Source: CAVSUB01 sp963816725
GTDB taxonomy: Bacteria > Acidobacteriota > Vicinamibacteria > Vicinamibacterales > 2-12-FULL-66-21
Reading direction: 5' to 3'
DNA: 64,000 nucleotides
Assembly (NCBI GenBank): GCA_963816725.1
Contig: CAWFMC010000018.1
Coordinates: 248,001-312,000, forward strand
Both the position numbers and the translations under genes were made by a program. This document shows positions 8,265 to 16,775 of this stretch, in pieces. Every line of letters starts with the position of its first letter. The first letter of the stretch is position 1. A model generated the notes under the pieces. It made no database searches. It worked only from the letters and a program-made list of their open reading frames with translations, and was not told the origin of the DNA.

Positions 8265-9509
8265 ATGCGAGTGATCAGGCCGTCAACGCTTCTGCTGCTG
8301 GTTTTCGCTCACACCCTGGCCGGGCAGCAGTGGCCGCAATTTCGTGGGCCTACCGGACAGGGCCTGGCGGACGCACACGACGTGCCGCTTCACTGGAGTG
8401 ACGACGAGAACGTCCGGTGGAAAGTGCCCGTCGAGGGACGCGGGTGGTCGTCGCCGGTGGTCGGCGGAGGCAAGGTCTGGGTGACCAGTTCCGTCGACGC
8501 GCCCGAGTCGACACCTAACAGGCGCGGCATCTCGTTGAGAGCGATCGCCTTCGACGCTGCCACCGGCAAGCGCGTGGTCGACACCGAGGTGTTCAGGGTC
8601 ACCCGGCCGCGCGAGCTGAACCCGAAGAACAGCTTCGCATCTCCGACGCCCATCCTCGACGGCGACCGTGTGTACGTGCACTACGGCGCCGACGGAACGG
8701 CCGCCTTGACGAGCTCCGGTGAGGTGGTGTGGCGCGCGCAGCTGTCCTACGCATCGCAACACGGCGGCGGCGGCTCGCCGGCCCTCTACCGCGACCTGCT
8801 CATCATCAACTGCGACGGCAATGCCTCCGAGGCCTTCGTCGTCGCTCTCGACATCCGCACCGGGAAAGAGCGCTGGCGGCGGGATCGCCGGCGGCCGGCC
8901 GATCAGGCGTACACGACCCCGCTGGTGATCAACACCGCAGGACGCGATCAGCTCATCTCGGTGGGCGCCTACCGCGCCACCTCCTACGACCCGCTCACCG
9001 GACGAGAGATCTGGCGCGTGGGCTATGACGACGGGTTCTCCAACGTGCCGCGCCCGGTCTTCGGCAACGGCCTGGTCTTCATCGCCACCGGCTTTCAGCA
9101 ACCGCGGCTCATCGCCGTGCGGCCCGACGGGAGCGGCGACGTTACGAGCACGCACGTTGCCTGGACGTTGACCCGCGGCGCACCGTACACGCCGTCGCCA
9201 GTGCTCGTCGACAACGATCTCTACGTCGTCAGCGACAGCGGCATCCTCACGCAAGTCGATTCGCGCACGGGCGGGGTGCGCTATCAGCAGCGCCTCGGCG
9301 CCGGCAGCTACTCGGCCTCGCCGGTGTTCGCGGAGGGACGCCTCTACTTCCTCAGCGAGGAAGGCGTCACGACCGTCATCGCGCCGGGGCCGGCGTTCAC
9401 GCGTCTGGCCGTCAATCGCGTCGACGGCGCAACGCTGGCGTCGATGGCCGTGGTGGACGGTGCCATTTTTCTGCGCTCGGATCGATTTCTGTATCGGATA
9501 GGAGAGTAA
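8265..9509 (+). CDS. PQQ-like beta-propeller repeat protein, secreted
   Basis: The 414-residue protein has an N-terminal signal peptide (PSTLLLLVFAHTLAG) and repeated PQQ-type blades: WPQFRGPTGQG, WKVPVEGRGWSSPVVGGGKVWVTSS, FASPTPILDGDRVYVHYG, ALDIRTGKERWRR, YDPLTGREIWRV, TPSPVLVDNDLYVVSDSG and SASPVFAEGRLYFLSEEG. Such proteins resemble the propeller of quinoproteins and BamB but usually lack catalytic residues. I see no dehydrogenase motifs, so a periplasmic scaffold or binding role is more likely than an enzyme. It is monocistronic in this context. Confidence 0.88.
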   Translation: MRVIRPSTLLLLVFAHTLAGQQWPQFRGPTGQGLADAHDVPLHWSDDENVRWKVPVEGRGWSSPVVGGGKVWVTSSVDAPESTPNRRGISLRAIAFDAATGKRVVDTEVFRVTRPRELNPKNSFASPTPILDGDRVYVHYGADGTAALTSSGEVVWRAQLSYASQHGGGGSPALYRDLLIINCDGNASEAFVVALDIRTGKERWRRDRRRPADQAYTTPLVINTAGRDQLISVGAYRATSYDPLTGREIWRVGYDDGFSNVPRPVFGNGLVFIATGFQQPRLIAVRPDGSGDVTSTHVAWTLTRGAPYTPSPVLVDNDLYVVSDSGILTQVDSRTGGVRYQQRLGAGSYSASPVFAEGRLYFLSEEGVTTVIAPGPAFTRLAVNRVDGATLASMAVVDGAIFLRSDRFLYRIGE

Positions 9510-9885
9510 GCGCCTCGCACTCGGGGCGCCTCAGATACTGAAGCGGCGCTCCGCACCGGAAGCTGTTGGCGCCTTGGAGCCGCGAGGAGTTTCACGCCCG
9601 GGCCCAGCCGGCATGCCGAAACGTCAGTGAAGGAACCCCGTCTCCATGAACACCGCATGCGACGCGATCCGTCCACCTCGCGCTCGAACCGCGCGGCCGG
9701 ACTGCACTCAGCTTCCAGGCCTCGCTTGAGTCAGGATTCGGTAACGTTGAAAAGCGCGCGCTCCACAACCTTGACTTCGTCGCGTCCGTAAGGAGGCGAG
9801 ATGCGACGGTGCATCGTGGCGGATCGCGTGAGGCCGACGTAGTCGCCGTGAGAACGCCGGAACTCTACGGGCGATCGCCCAGCCC
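9510..9885. other. Intergenic, no gene recognised
   Basis: The open frames here have no recognisable family, signal peptide or ribosome-binding site. This is the convergent spacer between the propeller gene and the APH-like gene. Confidence 0.6.
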
Positions 9886-10800
9886 TCAGACGCCGCGTTC
9901 GTCGAGTTCCGCGAGAACGGCGGCAATGGTGGCCCCGCCGAGGGCCGCGAGCGCCGGGTCGTCCTCAGCGTTGGCCAGGTAACTCAGGCTGAGCGCCAGT
10001 GCCCAGCCACGAGCGCGTGCCCAGGTGTGTTCGTCGAGGGGGTCGCGCGTGTCACGCGACGCCCGCCGCAGCGTGGCCCGTGCCGTTGGTGGAAGCAGAA
10101 ACCACGCCACGGACAGATCGGTCGCCGGATCGCCGCAGCAGAGGTCCCCGAAATCGATCACCGCCGTCACGCGCCCGTCGTTGACCAGCAGATTCGCGGG
10201 ATGCAGGTCGCCGTGCAGCCACAATGGCGGACCGTTCCAGGGGGGCCGCTCGAGGAGCCGCGCCCACGCCGCACGGATCCGCGGCGCGTCGACGCGCGAG
10301 TCGAGCTGCGTCAGGTGCGCGTGCAGAGAAGCCGTCCGCTCCGCGAGCGGGGTGCCGCGCCAGGCACTGCGCGGTGCGTCGAGTGGCGCCGCCCGGTGCA
10401 GCGCGCGCAGGAAGCGCCCCAGCACGACAGCCGTCGCGTCGGCGTCAGCTAACGGCGCAGTCGACGCTGTCTCGCCCGGGAGCCAGCGCACGATGCTCCA
10501 CGCCCAGGGAAAGGTGTTGCTGGGGCGACCGACGCGCACGGGCACGGGCACCGCGAGCGGTAGTCGAGCCGCGAGCTCCGGCAGCCAGCGCGTCTCGCGC
10601 TCGATCAGTGGCGCCGCGATCGCGCGCCGGGGCAGTCGCACGGCAAGGTCGTCGCCGAGACGGAACACCAAATTGTCCCAGCCGCTCGCCACCTCGATCA
10701 AGGGCAAGCCCGCGAGGTCCGGATGCTGAGTCTCGAGCAGCGCTCGCACACGGGAGGCGTCGAGCGTCACCTCGGCGGGCGGCTTCGGCTTCCACGCCAT
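9886..10800 (-). CDS. Aminoglycoside phosphotransferase (APH)-family kinase
   Basis: The 304-residue protein belongs to the APH/choline-kinase-like fold. The ATP-binding lobe has ASGWDNLVFRLGDDLAVRLPRR, and the hydrophobic WSIVRWLPGE segment corresponds to the hinge. The catalytic loop is LWLHGDLHPANLLVNDG (H-G-D-x-x-x-x-N) and the metal site is AVIDFGDLCCGDPATDL. Many chromosomal members act on small metabolites rather than antibiotics, and I cannot assign a substrate. ATG at 10800 is chosen because the roughly 75 residues upstream in the same frame are not family-like. Confidence 0.88.
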   Translation of the reverse strand: MAWKPKPPAEVTLDASRVRALLETQHPDLAGLPLIEVASGWDNLVFRLGDDLAVRLPRRAIAAPLIERETRWLPELAARLPLAVPVPVRVGRPSNTFPWAWSIVRWLPGETASTAPLADADATAVVLGRFLRALHRAAPLDAPRSAWRGTPLAERTASLHAHLTQLDSRVDAPRIRAAWARLLERPPWNGPPLWLHGDLHPANLLVNDGRVTAVIDFGDLCCGDPATDLSVAWFLLPPTARATLRRASRDTRDPLDEHTWARARGWALALSLSYLANAEDDPALAALGGATIAAVLAELDERGV

Positions 10801-11275
10801 CGCCGCTATCTTGCACTGGGTTGCCGGCGTTTCATCGCGACCTGACCAATCCGACGCAGCCCGCTCCGCGCGACTCACGGGTCGCGAAGCGCGTTGCGAT
10901 ATATTGGCCCGCATCCTGGGCTCGAGGCGCCGGACTGCGGCGTCGGGGCAGGCCGGTTCCTCAGTCCATCGGACGCGCGGTAGACGCCTCAGGCGCCTGG
11001 ACGCATCGGCGACGGGCGGTTCCATGGACTAAGGGCGGCCCATCTCCGCATCGGCTGCGCTTTCTCGAGGACGCTCACGACTCGATGGTGACAACACGGC
11101 GGGCAATCCCGCGTTCAGCGTGGAGCAGACGCTGCACGGTTCGCCCGCCGGCATTTGACTGAAAATTCAGGATGCGACCGGACCATCTGCCGACCGGCAC
11201 GCCGCGCGGGGATGCTGCGCCGTCCCGGATGCGCGCCCCACGCAATCGACGCGACCAGAAGCGAGGAGAGGACCG
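10801..11275. other. Intergenic, divergent spacer
   Basis: No gene is recognised between the APH-like gene and the CYTH gene. A strong purine-rich ribosome-binding site (GAGGAGAGGA) ends a few bases before the ATG at 11276. Promoters for both divergent genes should lie here, but I cannot pick convincing -35/-10 pairs. Confidence 0.5.
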
Positions 11276-12037
11276 ATGAGCACCCTGGGCACCAAGCAGG
11301 TCGAGGAGCTGATGGCGCTGATGAAGCGCTCCGACAGCGTCGAGCTGAAGATGACCGTCGCCGATTCGGCAATCCGCTCGACCGCCGACGCGCTGGGCAT
11401 GGATCCGCTCGAAGGGGAGATCCGCCAGGTCGTCTTCTTCGACACGCCCGAGTTGACACTGAGCAAGGCCGGTGTCGTCGTCCGGGCGCGGCGGATGCAG
11501 GGCGGCGGAGGTGACACGGTCATCAAGCTGCGTCCCGTCAACCCGGAGACGCTGTCGCCCGAAGTCCGGGGGTCCGCCTCGGTCAAGGTCGAAGTCGACA
11601 CCATGCCCAAAGGGTTCGTCTGCTCCGCGTCGATGCGGGGCAAGACGACCGCCGACGACGTGCGCGCAGTCATCCTCGGGACGATGAAGGCTCGCGACCT
11701 GTTCACGAAGGATCAGCGCGCCTTCTACAAGGCGAACGCTCCCGACGGCCTCAAGTTGTCGCAGCTGGCGGTGCTCGGCCCCATCAACCTGATGAAGCTC
11801 GAGTTCAACCCGGGTGGCCTGAAGCGCAAGTTCGTCGCGGAGCTGTGGATGTATCCGGACGGAGCGCGAATCCTCGAGCTCTCGACCAAAGCCTCTCCCG
11901 GGAACGCGTTCGAGGTGGCCGCCGAGACCCGCAGCTATCTGAAGAAGAAGGGTCTCGACCTCACGGCCGACCAGCAGCCCAAAACGAACCGGGCGCTCCA
12001 GCACTTCACCGAGCTGCTCAAGCAGGTTCGGAGCTAG
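11276..12037 (+). CDS. CYTH-superfamily protein (triphosphate tunnel-type)
   Basis: This 253-residue protein looks like a stand-alone CYTH domain, a family that binds or hydrolyses triphosphates such as inorganic tripolyphosphate, thiamine triphosphate or ATP inside a beta tunnel. VELKMTV near residue 22 stands in for the N-terminal E-x-K motif. RQVVFFDTPELTLSKAGVVV is followed by RARR and DTVIKLRPV, giving the alternating basic strands of the tunnel. The C-terminal third (MKLEFNPGGLKRKFVAELW) supplies a further strand pair and ends in a helical segment. It is 9 bases upstream of a CYTH-Ppx fusion gene, which strongly suggests a shared polyphosphate or triphosphate substrate. The exact reaction is unknown. 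Confidence 0.75.
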   Translation: MSTLGTKQVEELMALMKRSDSVELKMTVADSAIRSTADALGMDPLEGEIRQVVFFDTPELTLSKAGVVVRARRMQGGGGDTVIKLRPVNPETLSPEVRGSASVKVEVDTMPKGFVCSASMRGKTTADDVRAVILGTMKARDLFTKDQRAFYKANAPDGLKLSQLAVLGPINLMKLEFNPGGLKRKFVAELWMYPDGARILELSTKASPGNAFEVAAETRSYLKKKGLDLTADQQPKTNRALQHFTELLKQVRS

Positions 12038-12046
12038 GAATCCGCG

Positions 12047-13537
12047 ATGGCTGACATCACGCCCCGGTGGGAATGGCGCACCTTCGGAACACGCTTCCCG
12101 CGCGCCGAAGCGGTGTTCGCCGGGCTGGAGACAAAGGGCGTGCAGGAGACCGACGAGGTCTACTTGCTCACGGAGAAGGGCGCCAACGTCAAGGTCCGCG
12201 GCGGCCTGCTCGACATCAAGGTGCTGCAGAAGGTGAATGACTGGGGCCTCGAGCAGTGGCTGCCGGTCATGAAGAAAGGCTTTCCCGCCAGTGCCGCGAC
12301 GGTGCGCGACGTCTTCACGGCGATGCAGGTCACTCCGCCCGATCTGGCGCGCGAGCACTACACGTTCGACCAGTTCCTTGCCGAGGTCATCGCGCCGACT
12401 CCCGGGGTGCGCGCCGTCCGGGTTCACAAGCGCCGGCTGCGCTACCTGGTGGGCGGCTGCACGTCCGAGCTGTCCGACGTGACGGTGGAGGGTGTGGCGA
12501 CCCGAACCATCGCCGTCGAGACCGACGATCCGGCCGCGGTCGTGGCGGCGGTCGATTTGCTCGGCCTCTCCGGCTACGTCAACACGAACTACTCGCGTGG
12601 CCTGACCGCCACACTGTCCGGCAAGCCGCCACGATATGCGGTGCTCGACGTGGGCACCAACTCGGTGAAGTTCCACATGGCCGAAGCCGCTGCGGACGGC
12701 AGGTGGAAGGCGGTCATCGACCGAGCGGAGATGACCCGGCTGGGCGAAGGGCTCAAGGAAGGCGGCTCCATCCAGGAGGACGCCGCGCAGCGGACTGCCT
12801 CCGCCATCAAGGGCATGGTGGACGAGGCGCATCGGGCCGGCTGCATCGCGATCGCCGCAGTCGGCACCGCCGGCCTGCGGATGGCCAGGAACTCGGCCGA
12901 CGTCCTCGCGATCATCCGCGCGAGGACCGGTGTGAAGGTCGAGATCATCACAGGCGATGAAGAGGGGCGCCTGGCGTATCTGGCCGTCCGCCGCGGGCTG
13001 CCGCTCGCGACGGGCAGCCTGGTGGTATTCGACACCGGTGGCGGCAGCTCGCAGTTCACCTTTGGGCGGGGGGACCAGGTCGCCGACCGTTTCAGCGTCA
13101 ATGTGGGAGCGGTGCGCTACACCGAGCGGTTCGGGCTGGACAGCGTGGTGTCAGCCGACGTGCTGGGCGAAGCCATGAAGGCGATCGCGGAGGACCTGTC
13201 GAGTCTCAGCAATCGTCCGCAGCCCGAGACACTCGTCGCCATGGGTGGTGCCGTGACCAACCTGACCGCGGTCAGCTATGCGATGGCCCAGTACGACCCG
13301 GAGAAGATCCAGGGAACGGTGCTCCATCGCGACGAGATCGACCGTCAAATCGCGCTATATCGCACCACCGCGCGGGACACGCGCGGCGCAATCGTCGGCC
13401 TCCAGCCCAAACGCGCCGACGTCATCCTGGCCGGCGCCTGCATTGTCCGCACGGTGATGGAGATGCTGGGCAAGCAGGAAGTGACGGTCAGCGACCGCGG
13501 TCTGCGTCACGGCGTGCTGGCCGAACGGTTCGCGTAG
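12047..13537 (+). CDS. Fusion: CYTH-like N-terminal domain + Ppx/GppA phosphatase
   Basis: The 496-residue protein has two parts. Residues 1 to about 195 are CYTH-like: RWEWRTFG, YLLTEKGANVKVRGGLLDIK, and RAVRVHKRRLRYLVGGCTSELSDV with the run of basic strands expected of a tunnel. From about residue 200, YAVLDVGTNSVKFHM starts an ASKHA Ppx/GppA domain with VGTAGLRMARN, ITGDEEGRLAYLAV, VVFDTGGGSSQFT and VAMGGAVTNLTA. The Ppx/GppA family hydrolyses long-chain polyphosphate or pppGpp, so the fusion plausibly couples chain recognition to hydrolysis. It is co-transcribed with the CYTH gene 9 bases upstream. A CHAD domain, the usual CYTH partner in polyphosphate metabolism, is not present. Confidence 0.85.
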   Translation: MADITPRWEWRTFGTRFPRAEAVFAGLETKGVQETDEVYLLTEKGANVKVRGGLLDIKVLQKVNDWGLEQWLPVMKKGFPASAATVRDVFTAMQVTPPDLAREHYTFDQFLAEVIAPTPGVRAVRVHKRRLRYLVGGCTSELSDVTVEGVATRTIAVETDDPAAVVAAVDLLGLSGYVNTNYSRGLTATLSGKPPRYAVLDVGTNSVKFHMAEAAADGRWKAVIDRAEMTRLGEGLKEGGSIQEDAAQRTASAIKGMVDEAHRAGCIAIAAVGTAGLRMARNSADVLAIIRARTGVKVEIITGDEEGRLAYLAVRRGLPLATGSLVVFDTGGGSSQFTFGRGDQVADRFSVNVGAVRYTERFGLDSVVSADVLGEAMKAIAEDLSSLSNRPQPETLVAMGGAVTNLTAVSYAMAQYDPEKIQGTVLHRDEIDRQIALYRTTARDTRGAIVGLQPKRADVILAGACIVRTVMEMLGKQEVTVSDRGLRHGVLAERFA

Positions 13538-13635
13538 GCGACGGTGGTCCGGACCGCACGGCACCGCCCGGCTCTCGGCCGGAGCCGAGCCGCCGATCCC
13601 TGTGTGGACTGCACAGCGTGAACCACGCCGATGAT

Positions 13636-14418
13636 TCAACGCTCCGCGTCGAGTGGGAACGCCTGGCGAAAGGCGTCAAGCACCTCGATGAATCGCGGAG
13701 GCAACCGCGCTCGGACCGCACCAACAATCGTTTCAGGCACGTGTCTATAGAACGCCTCGGCTATGCCACCCGCGATTGTGGCCTGTGTGTCAGCATCTCC
13801 CCCGAGCGACACGGCGAGTCTGATGGCGCTCTCAACATCGGTGGAATCCAGGAACGCCACGATCGCTTCAGGGACAGACCCCTGGCACGACACGTCCCAT
13901 TGATAGCTGGGTCGAATCTGCTCAACGGTGCGGTCCAGGTTGTAGCCGAAGCGCTGCACGAGATCTCGTCGGATCTGATCCTTCGGCGCGCCGGCGCGCG
14001 CCAGGAAGACTGCCAGCGCGGTGGCCTGCGCGCCCTTGATGCCTTCCGCGTGGTCGTGAGTGACCGCAGCACTGCGTGCGGCTTCGAGCAATACATCGTC
14101 GACGTTACCGAAGGCAAAGCCAACGGGCCCCACTCGCATCGCCGACCCGTTGCCCCAACTCTGGTACGGAACAGGATCTTCGGCCAGAAGCCAGCCATAA
14201 AACGCGCGGCTATACCCGGCATCAGGGTGCTGTCGTCCGAAATCACGATAGGCGGCCTTGTAGGGTGTGCCGGTAAGAATCGCGTACGCTGTCGCGACGG
14301 TGAGGACGGTATCGTCCGTGAATCGGCAGAGCGGATCGAAGAGCGTGAAGGCGGTGGACTTCGTCAGGGCGTGCTCGTGGACTGACCCGATAATATCCCC
14401 GGCAATCGCGCCGATCAT
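13636..14418 (-). CDS. ADP-ribosylglycohydrolase (DraG/ARH-like)
   Basis: This 260-residue enzyme is predicted to remove ADP-ribose from a protein or nucleic acid using two Mg2+ ions. The family signatures are present in order: GAIAGDIIGSVHE at the N-terminus, FTDDTVLTVATA (the T-D-D-T metal motif), YQSWGNGSAMRVGPVGFA, VTHDHAEGIKGAQA, and SLGGDADTQATIAGGIAEAFY near the C-terminus with the second metal motif. ATG at 14418 gives the standard MIGAIAGD start; an in-frame start 11 codons upstream (14451) is less likely. A second ADP-ribosylglycohydrolase domain, of a different type, lies at 17829-19712. Confidence 0.9.
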   Translation of the reverse strand: MIGAIAGDIIGSVHEHALTKSTAFTLFDPLCRFTDDTVLTVATAYAILTGTPYKAAYRDFGRQHPDAGYSRAFYGWLLAEDPVPYQSWGNGSAMRVGPVGFAFGNVDDVLLEAARSAAVTHDHAEGIKGAQATALAVFLARAGAPKDQIRRDLVQRFGYNLDRTVEQIRPSYQWDVSCQGSVPEAIVAFLDSTDVESAIRLAVSLGGDADTQATIAGGIAEAFYRHVPETIVGAVRARLPPRFIEVLDAFRQAFPLDAER

Positions 14419-14425
14419 GTCCACC

Positions 14426-14830
14426 TCACCGCGCGTGCTCGCGTCCGACATTCAGTACCATCACCGCAGCCAAAATGGACTCGACCGCATGGAGCGATCG
14501 TACCCAAACCCGCCAGACGCCTTCCGGTGCGGCGAGGAACGCCAGGCGTCGCCCATCAGTCGAGACGCTGGTGTACGCCGTGTTTGGACCACCGAAAAAC
14601 GTCGTCCTCTCCGGTGCGCTGAGGGCAAGACGGACGACCCCGAGGCTGACCGGCTCCTCCCGCATGTCTTGCTCGACGAGCAGCAACGCGCCGCCGCCTG
14701 CGAGCAACAATCCTGCTGCGACGATACCCGCAAGCACCCGCCGGCGGACGCCGCTCCCGCGCCGAGCCGGCGCTCGCGTGACCGATGAATCGATCGATGC
14801 GGCATCGATAGCGATTCTGGCATCAGCAAT
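14426..14830 (-). pseudogene. Fragment of a Ser/Thr kinase with TolB-type propeller
   Basis: The minus frame reads IADARIAIDAA, which resembles the end of the kinase domain in acidobacterial sensor kinases. It is followed by a basic stretch, a single membrane helix (VLAGIVAAGLLLAGGGALLLV) and the beginning of a PD40 propeller (PNTAYTSVSTDGRRLAFLA, then GVWRVWVRSL). Both ends are cut: no kinase catalytic motifs precede it, and it stops against the ADP-ribosylglycohydrolase start. It is a decayed relative of the intact gene at 33110-36031. Confidence 0.65.
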
Positions 14831-15139
14831 GTGATGGAGGAGGGCCGGGCCGGCCCCTCAAGCAGGCGGCCCGCCTGCGGCCTTCGGGACGGCGATGTGC
14901 AAGGAGCGTTGCTGGTGCTGGACGAGGTGCAGACGGTTTCATGTCCGTCCGCCAGCTTCGCCGGAAATGTCCCGCTGCGGCGGCCACTCCCAGGCTGCTG
15001 GGAATTTGGAGGTCTCGCCGGAGACGATACGCCTCCGCCACACGGCCTGGACGGCGTTAGGCATTCCGCGGAACATTGGATGCCGATGGTGCAGCACATC
15101 GTCTTGAAGCGTATGCATCATAGTGCCATACTGATGCAT
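14831..15139. other. Intergenic, no gene recognised
   Basis: The open frames on both strands have no family-like sequence. The stretch separates the kinase remnant from the VapBC operon and ends in its promoter region, which contains a short AT-richer patch around 15118-15140. Confidence 0.5.
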
Positions 15140-15346
15140 ATGCGGACGACGCTGAACATCGACGACGCGTTGCTGGGCCGCGCGACGGAACTGAGCGGTC
15201 TGAAAGAGAAGACTGCTGTCGTGCGCGCTGGGCTCAAGGCTCTGGTGGCGCAGGAGAGCGCCCGCCGACTGGCCGCGCTGGGCGGTACTGAGCGAGGAGT
15301 TCGTCGGATCCGGAGGCGCCGTCCGCGGCCTCTCGCCGCCAAATGA
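15140..15346 (+). CDS. vapB: Type II antitoxin, VapB family
   Basis: The 68-residue antitoxin begins MRTTLNIDDALLGRATEL, a ribbon-helix-helix DNA-binding start typical of VapB, followed by KEKTAVVRAGLKALVAQESARRLAALGG and a basic Pro/Arg tail that should wrap the toxin. An alternative ATG two codons upstream (15134) is possible. Its stop overlaps the VapC start (ATGA), which indicates translational coupling. Autorepression by the VapBC complex is usual for the family. The pair lies next to a decayed integrase and the outer tRNA-derived att copy. Confidence 0.85.
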   Translation: MRTTLNIDDALLGRATELSGLKEKTAVVRAGLKALVAQESARRLAALGGTERGVRRIRRRRPRPLAAK

Positions 15347-15699
15347 TTCTCGCCGACACATCCGTGTGGGTGGACCACCTTCGCGTCGGTGACGCTCGGA
15401 TGGCGGACTTGCTCCGTGATGGTCAGGTGCTCTGCCATCCGTTCGTGGTTGGTGAACTGGCATGCGGGAGTCTCCGGCGCAGGGCCGAGATCCTCGCGCT
15501 GCTGGCGGACCTTCCCCAGCTGCCGGCGGCGCCCAACGCAGACGTGATGAGATTCATCGAACTCCATCGCCTCATGGGAAAGGGACTGGGGTGGGTCGAC
15601 GTGCACCTGCTCTGCTCGGCGTTCGTGTCACACGAGAAGTTGTGGACCAAGGACCGGCGACTGGCGGACGCCGCGACCGACCTCGGATCGGTCATCTAA
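15343..15699 (+). CDS. vapC: PIN-domain ribonuclease toxin, VapC family
   Basis: The 118-residue PIN domain protein is a predicted Mg2+-dependent RNase that is inhibited by the adjacent VapB. The four acidic residues of the PIN active site are visible: Asp5 (MILADTSVWVDHL), Glu38 (VVGELACGS), Asp86 (GLGWVDVHLL) and Asp104 (TKDRRLADAA). The length is normal and no residues are missing, so the module looks functional. It overlaps vapB by 4 bases. Confidence 0.88.
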   Translation: MILADTSVWVDHLRVGDARMADLLRDGQVLCHPFVVGELACGSLRRRAEILALLADLPQLPAAPNADVMRFIELHRLMGKGLGWVDVHLLCSAFVSHEKLWTKDRRLADAATDLGSVI

Positions 15700-15789
15700 G
15701 TCGCCACGGCATCATTCCGGCAACACTCGACCGCCGATCCCGTCCCCCGGCGTTACTCGTCGGTCACATTTGTAGAGCCGCGGAACTGA

Positions 15790-15948
15790 CGGCGCCAACA
15801 CCGATGGCACCACCTGCGGCACACCTTCGCGTCCTGGGTGGTGATGCGTGGCGCATCCCTGCGCGCCGTGGCGGAACTGCTCGGCCATCAGACCATGCAA
15901 GTGACGATGCGGTACGCACGACCTTTCGCCGGGGTGCCTCAGCACTGA
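15790..15948 (+). pseudogene. Tyrosine recombinase (integrase) C-terminal remnant
   Basis: Between two in-frame stops the frame reads LRHTFASWVVMRGASLRAV followed by AELLGHQTMQVTMRYA. This is the catalytic C-terminus of a phage-type integrase: the R-H box (H-L-R-H-T-F), the H in LGHQ and the nucleophile Tyr in MRYA. Nothing N-terminal remains, so it cannot be active. It lies 99 bases left of the outermost att copy (16047), where the integrase of a further, mostly lost element would be expected. Confidence 0.75.
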
Positions 15949-16046
15949 GATTGGGTTACTCGATGGTGTCTGTGATCCGAAAAGGGCCAGGGGTTCGAGC
16001 CGGCACTCAGGCGCGAGCGAAAGTCGGCGGAATGTCGAAGGAAAGT

Positions 16047-16091
16047 GGTGCGCCCTGCACGACTCGAACGTGCGACCTCCTGGTTCGTAGG
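16047..16091 (-). repeat. Att-like copy (a) of the tRNA-Arg 3' half
   Basis: These 45 bases are identical to 55825-55869, the tRNA-Arg(ACG) sequence from its anticodon loop to the CCA end. Eight further bases to the left (16039-16046) are shared with the flank of the intact gene. Identity stops at the anticodon loop, the usual crossover site of tRNA-targeting tyrosine recombinases. This is the most distal of four copies and marks the left end of the composite island. Confidence 0.88.
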
Positions 16092-16108
16092 CGGAAAAAG
16101 ATACGTTA

Positions 16109-16139
16109 GTCGGCGCTTTGCAGCGCGTTGCGCCGACTT
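16109..16139. repeat. Inverted repeat, 9-bp arms
   Basis: AGTCGGCGC at 16109-16117 and GCGCCGACT at 16131-16139 form a perfect 9-bp stem with a 13-base loop, 17 bases after att copy (a). It has no U-tract and no upstream gene, so an element-end or protein-binding site is more likely than a terminator. Confidence 0.55.
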
Positions 16140-16164
16140 GTCGAATCGCGCGATGCGGTCCGTA

Positions 16165-16350
16165 GAATCGAGCGGTTTTCCACTTTCGCCCTGTGCCCGT
16201 GTTTGCTGCGCTTTGCCCGCGCTTGTTGCTCGGAAAGGGCAAGAAAAGGGCAACGCCGCTGCTGAGCACATCGGATCATTGGCTCAGCCGACGCGACCTC
16301 AGCCAACGCGTGCAGAGCTGGCTGACGGAGGCGCGGTGTCCAAAAAGTAC
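16165..16350. repeat. About 185-bp direct repeat, copy A
   Basis: This segment is highly similar, by eye roughly nine bases in ten, to 23922-24104 in the same orientation. Both begin GAATCGAGCGGTTTTCCACT and contain GGGCAACGCCGCTGCTGAGC. It starts about 75 bases inside att copy (a), so it behaves like a conserved element end. Confidence 0.7.
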
Positions 16351-16385
16351 GCCACCTCGCCTTCAGACGCGTCGAGCGCGCGCCG

Positions 16386-16739
16386 TCACTGCGTGCGCTT
16401 TACCGCCAGCTTCGCCGTCTGCTGCTGGCCCTCGCGCTCGCGGGTGACCTCGCCGGCCAGCTCGTCGCCTTGCTGCTTGAGCGCGAACTTCATCACTCCG
16501 TCTGGCGTTTCCACTTCGAATGTGACGGTGTCGTTGTCGACCTTGCCTTTGCTGATCGGATGGCTTTCGTTTGCGTCCGGGCCGGCGGTGCCCGTCACTG
16601 CATTGCCCTCCTGCTTGAGGATGAGGAGCGCGGGACCGGCATCGCGGCCGTCGGGAGTGAGCGTTCCGCGCCAGGTACCGGTGACGTCCGCAGCAGCAAG
16701 GGCCGTTGCGGCAAGAGCAATCATGAGCATTCGAGTCAT
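16386..16739 (-). CDS. Small secreted beta-rich protein, conserved hypothetical
   Basis: The 117-residue protein has a signal peptide (MTRMLMIALAATALAAADV). The mature part is beta-rich: GTWRGTLTPDGRDAGPALLI, then GNAVTGTAGPDAN, VDNDTVTFEVETP and GDELAGEVTRER. The pattern of a W-x-G start and repeated Gly-turn strands suggests a small lipocalin-like or beta-sandwich extracytoplasmic protein, common in Acidobacteriota. No catalytic residues are evident and I cannot assign a function. It is the first intact gene inside the island. Confidence 0.75.
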   Translation of the reverse strand: MTRMLMIALAATALAAADVTGTWRGTLTPDGRDAGPALLILKQEGNAVTGTAGPDANESHPISKGKVDNDTVTFEVETPDGVMKFALKQQGDELAGEVTREREGQQQTAKLAVKRTQ

Positions 16740-16775
16740 ACGCCACCTCTACGATCCTGGTACGCGCGACGTTCA

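Noticed and set aside
9886..10800. APH-like protein as an aminoglycoside resistance gene
   Set aside because: Only general fold motifs match. There is no specific similarity to known resistance enzymes and no mobile context.
11075..12832. 585-codon minus-strand open frame across the CYTH and CYTH-Ppx genes
   Set aside because: It is antisense to two recognised domains and has shadow-type composition and no family signature.
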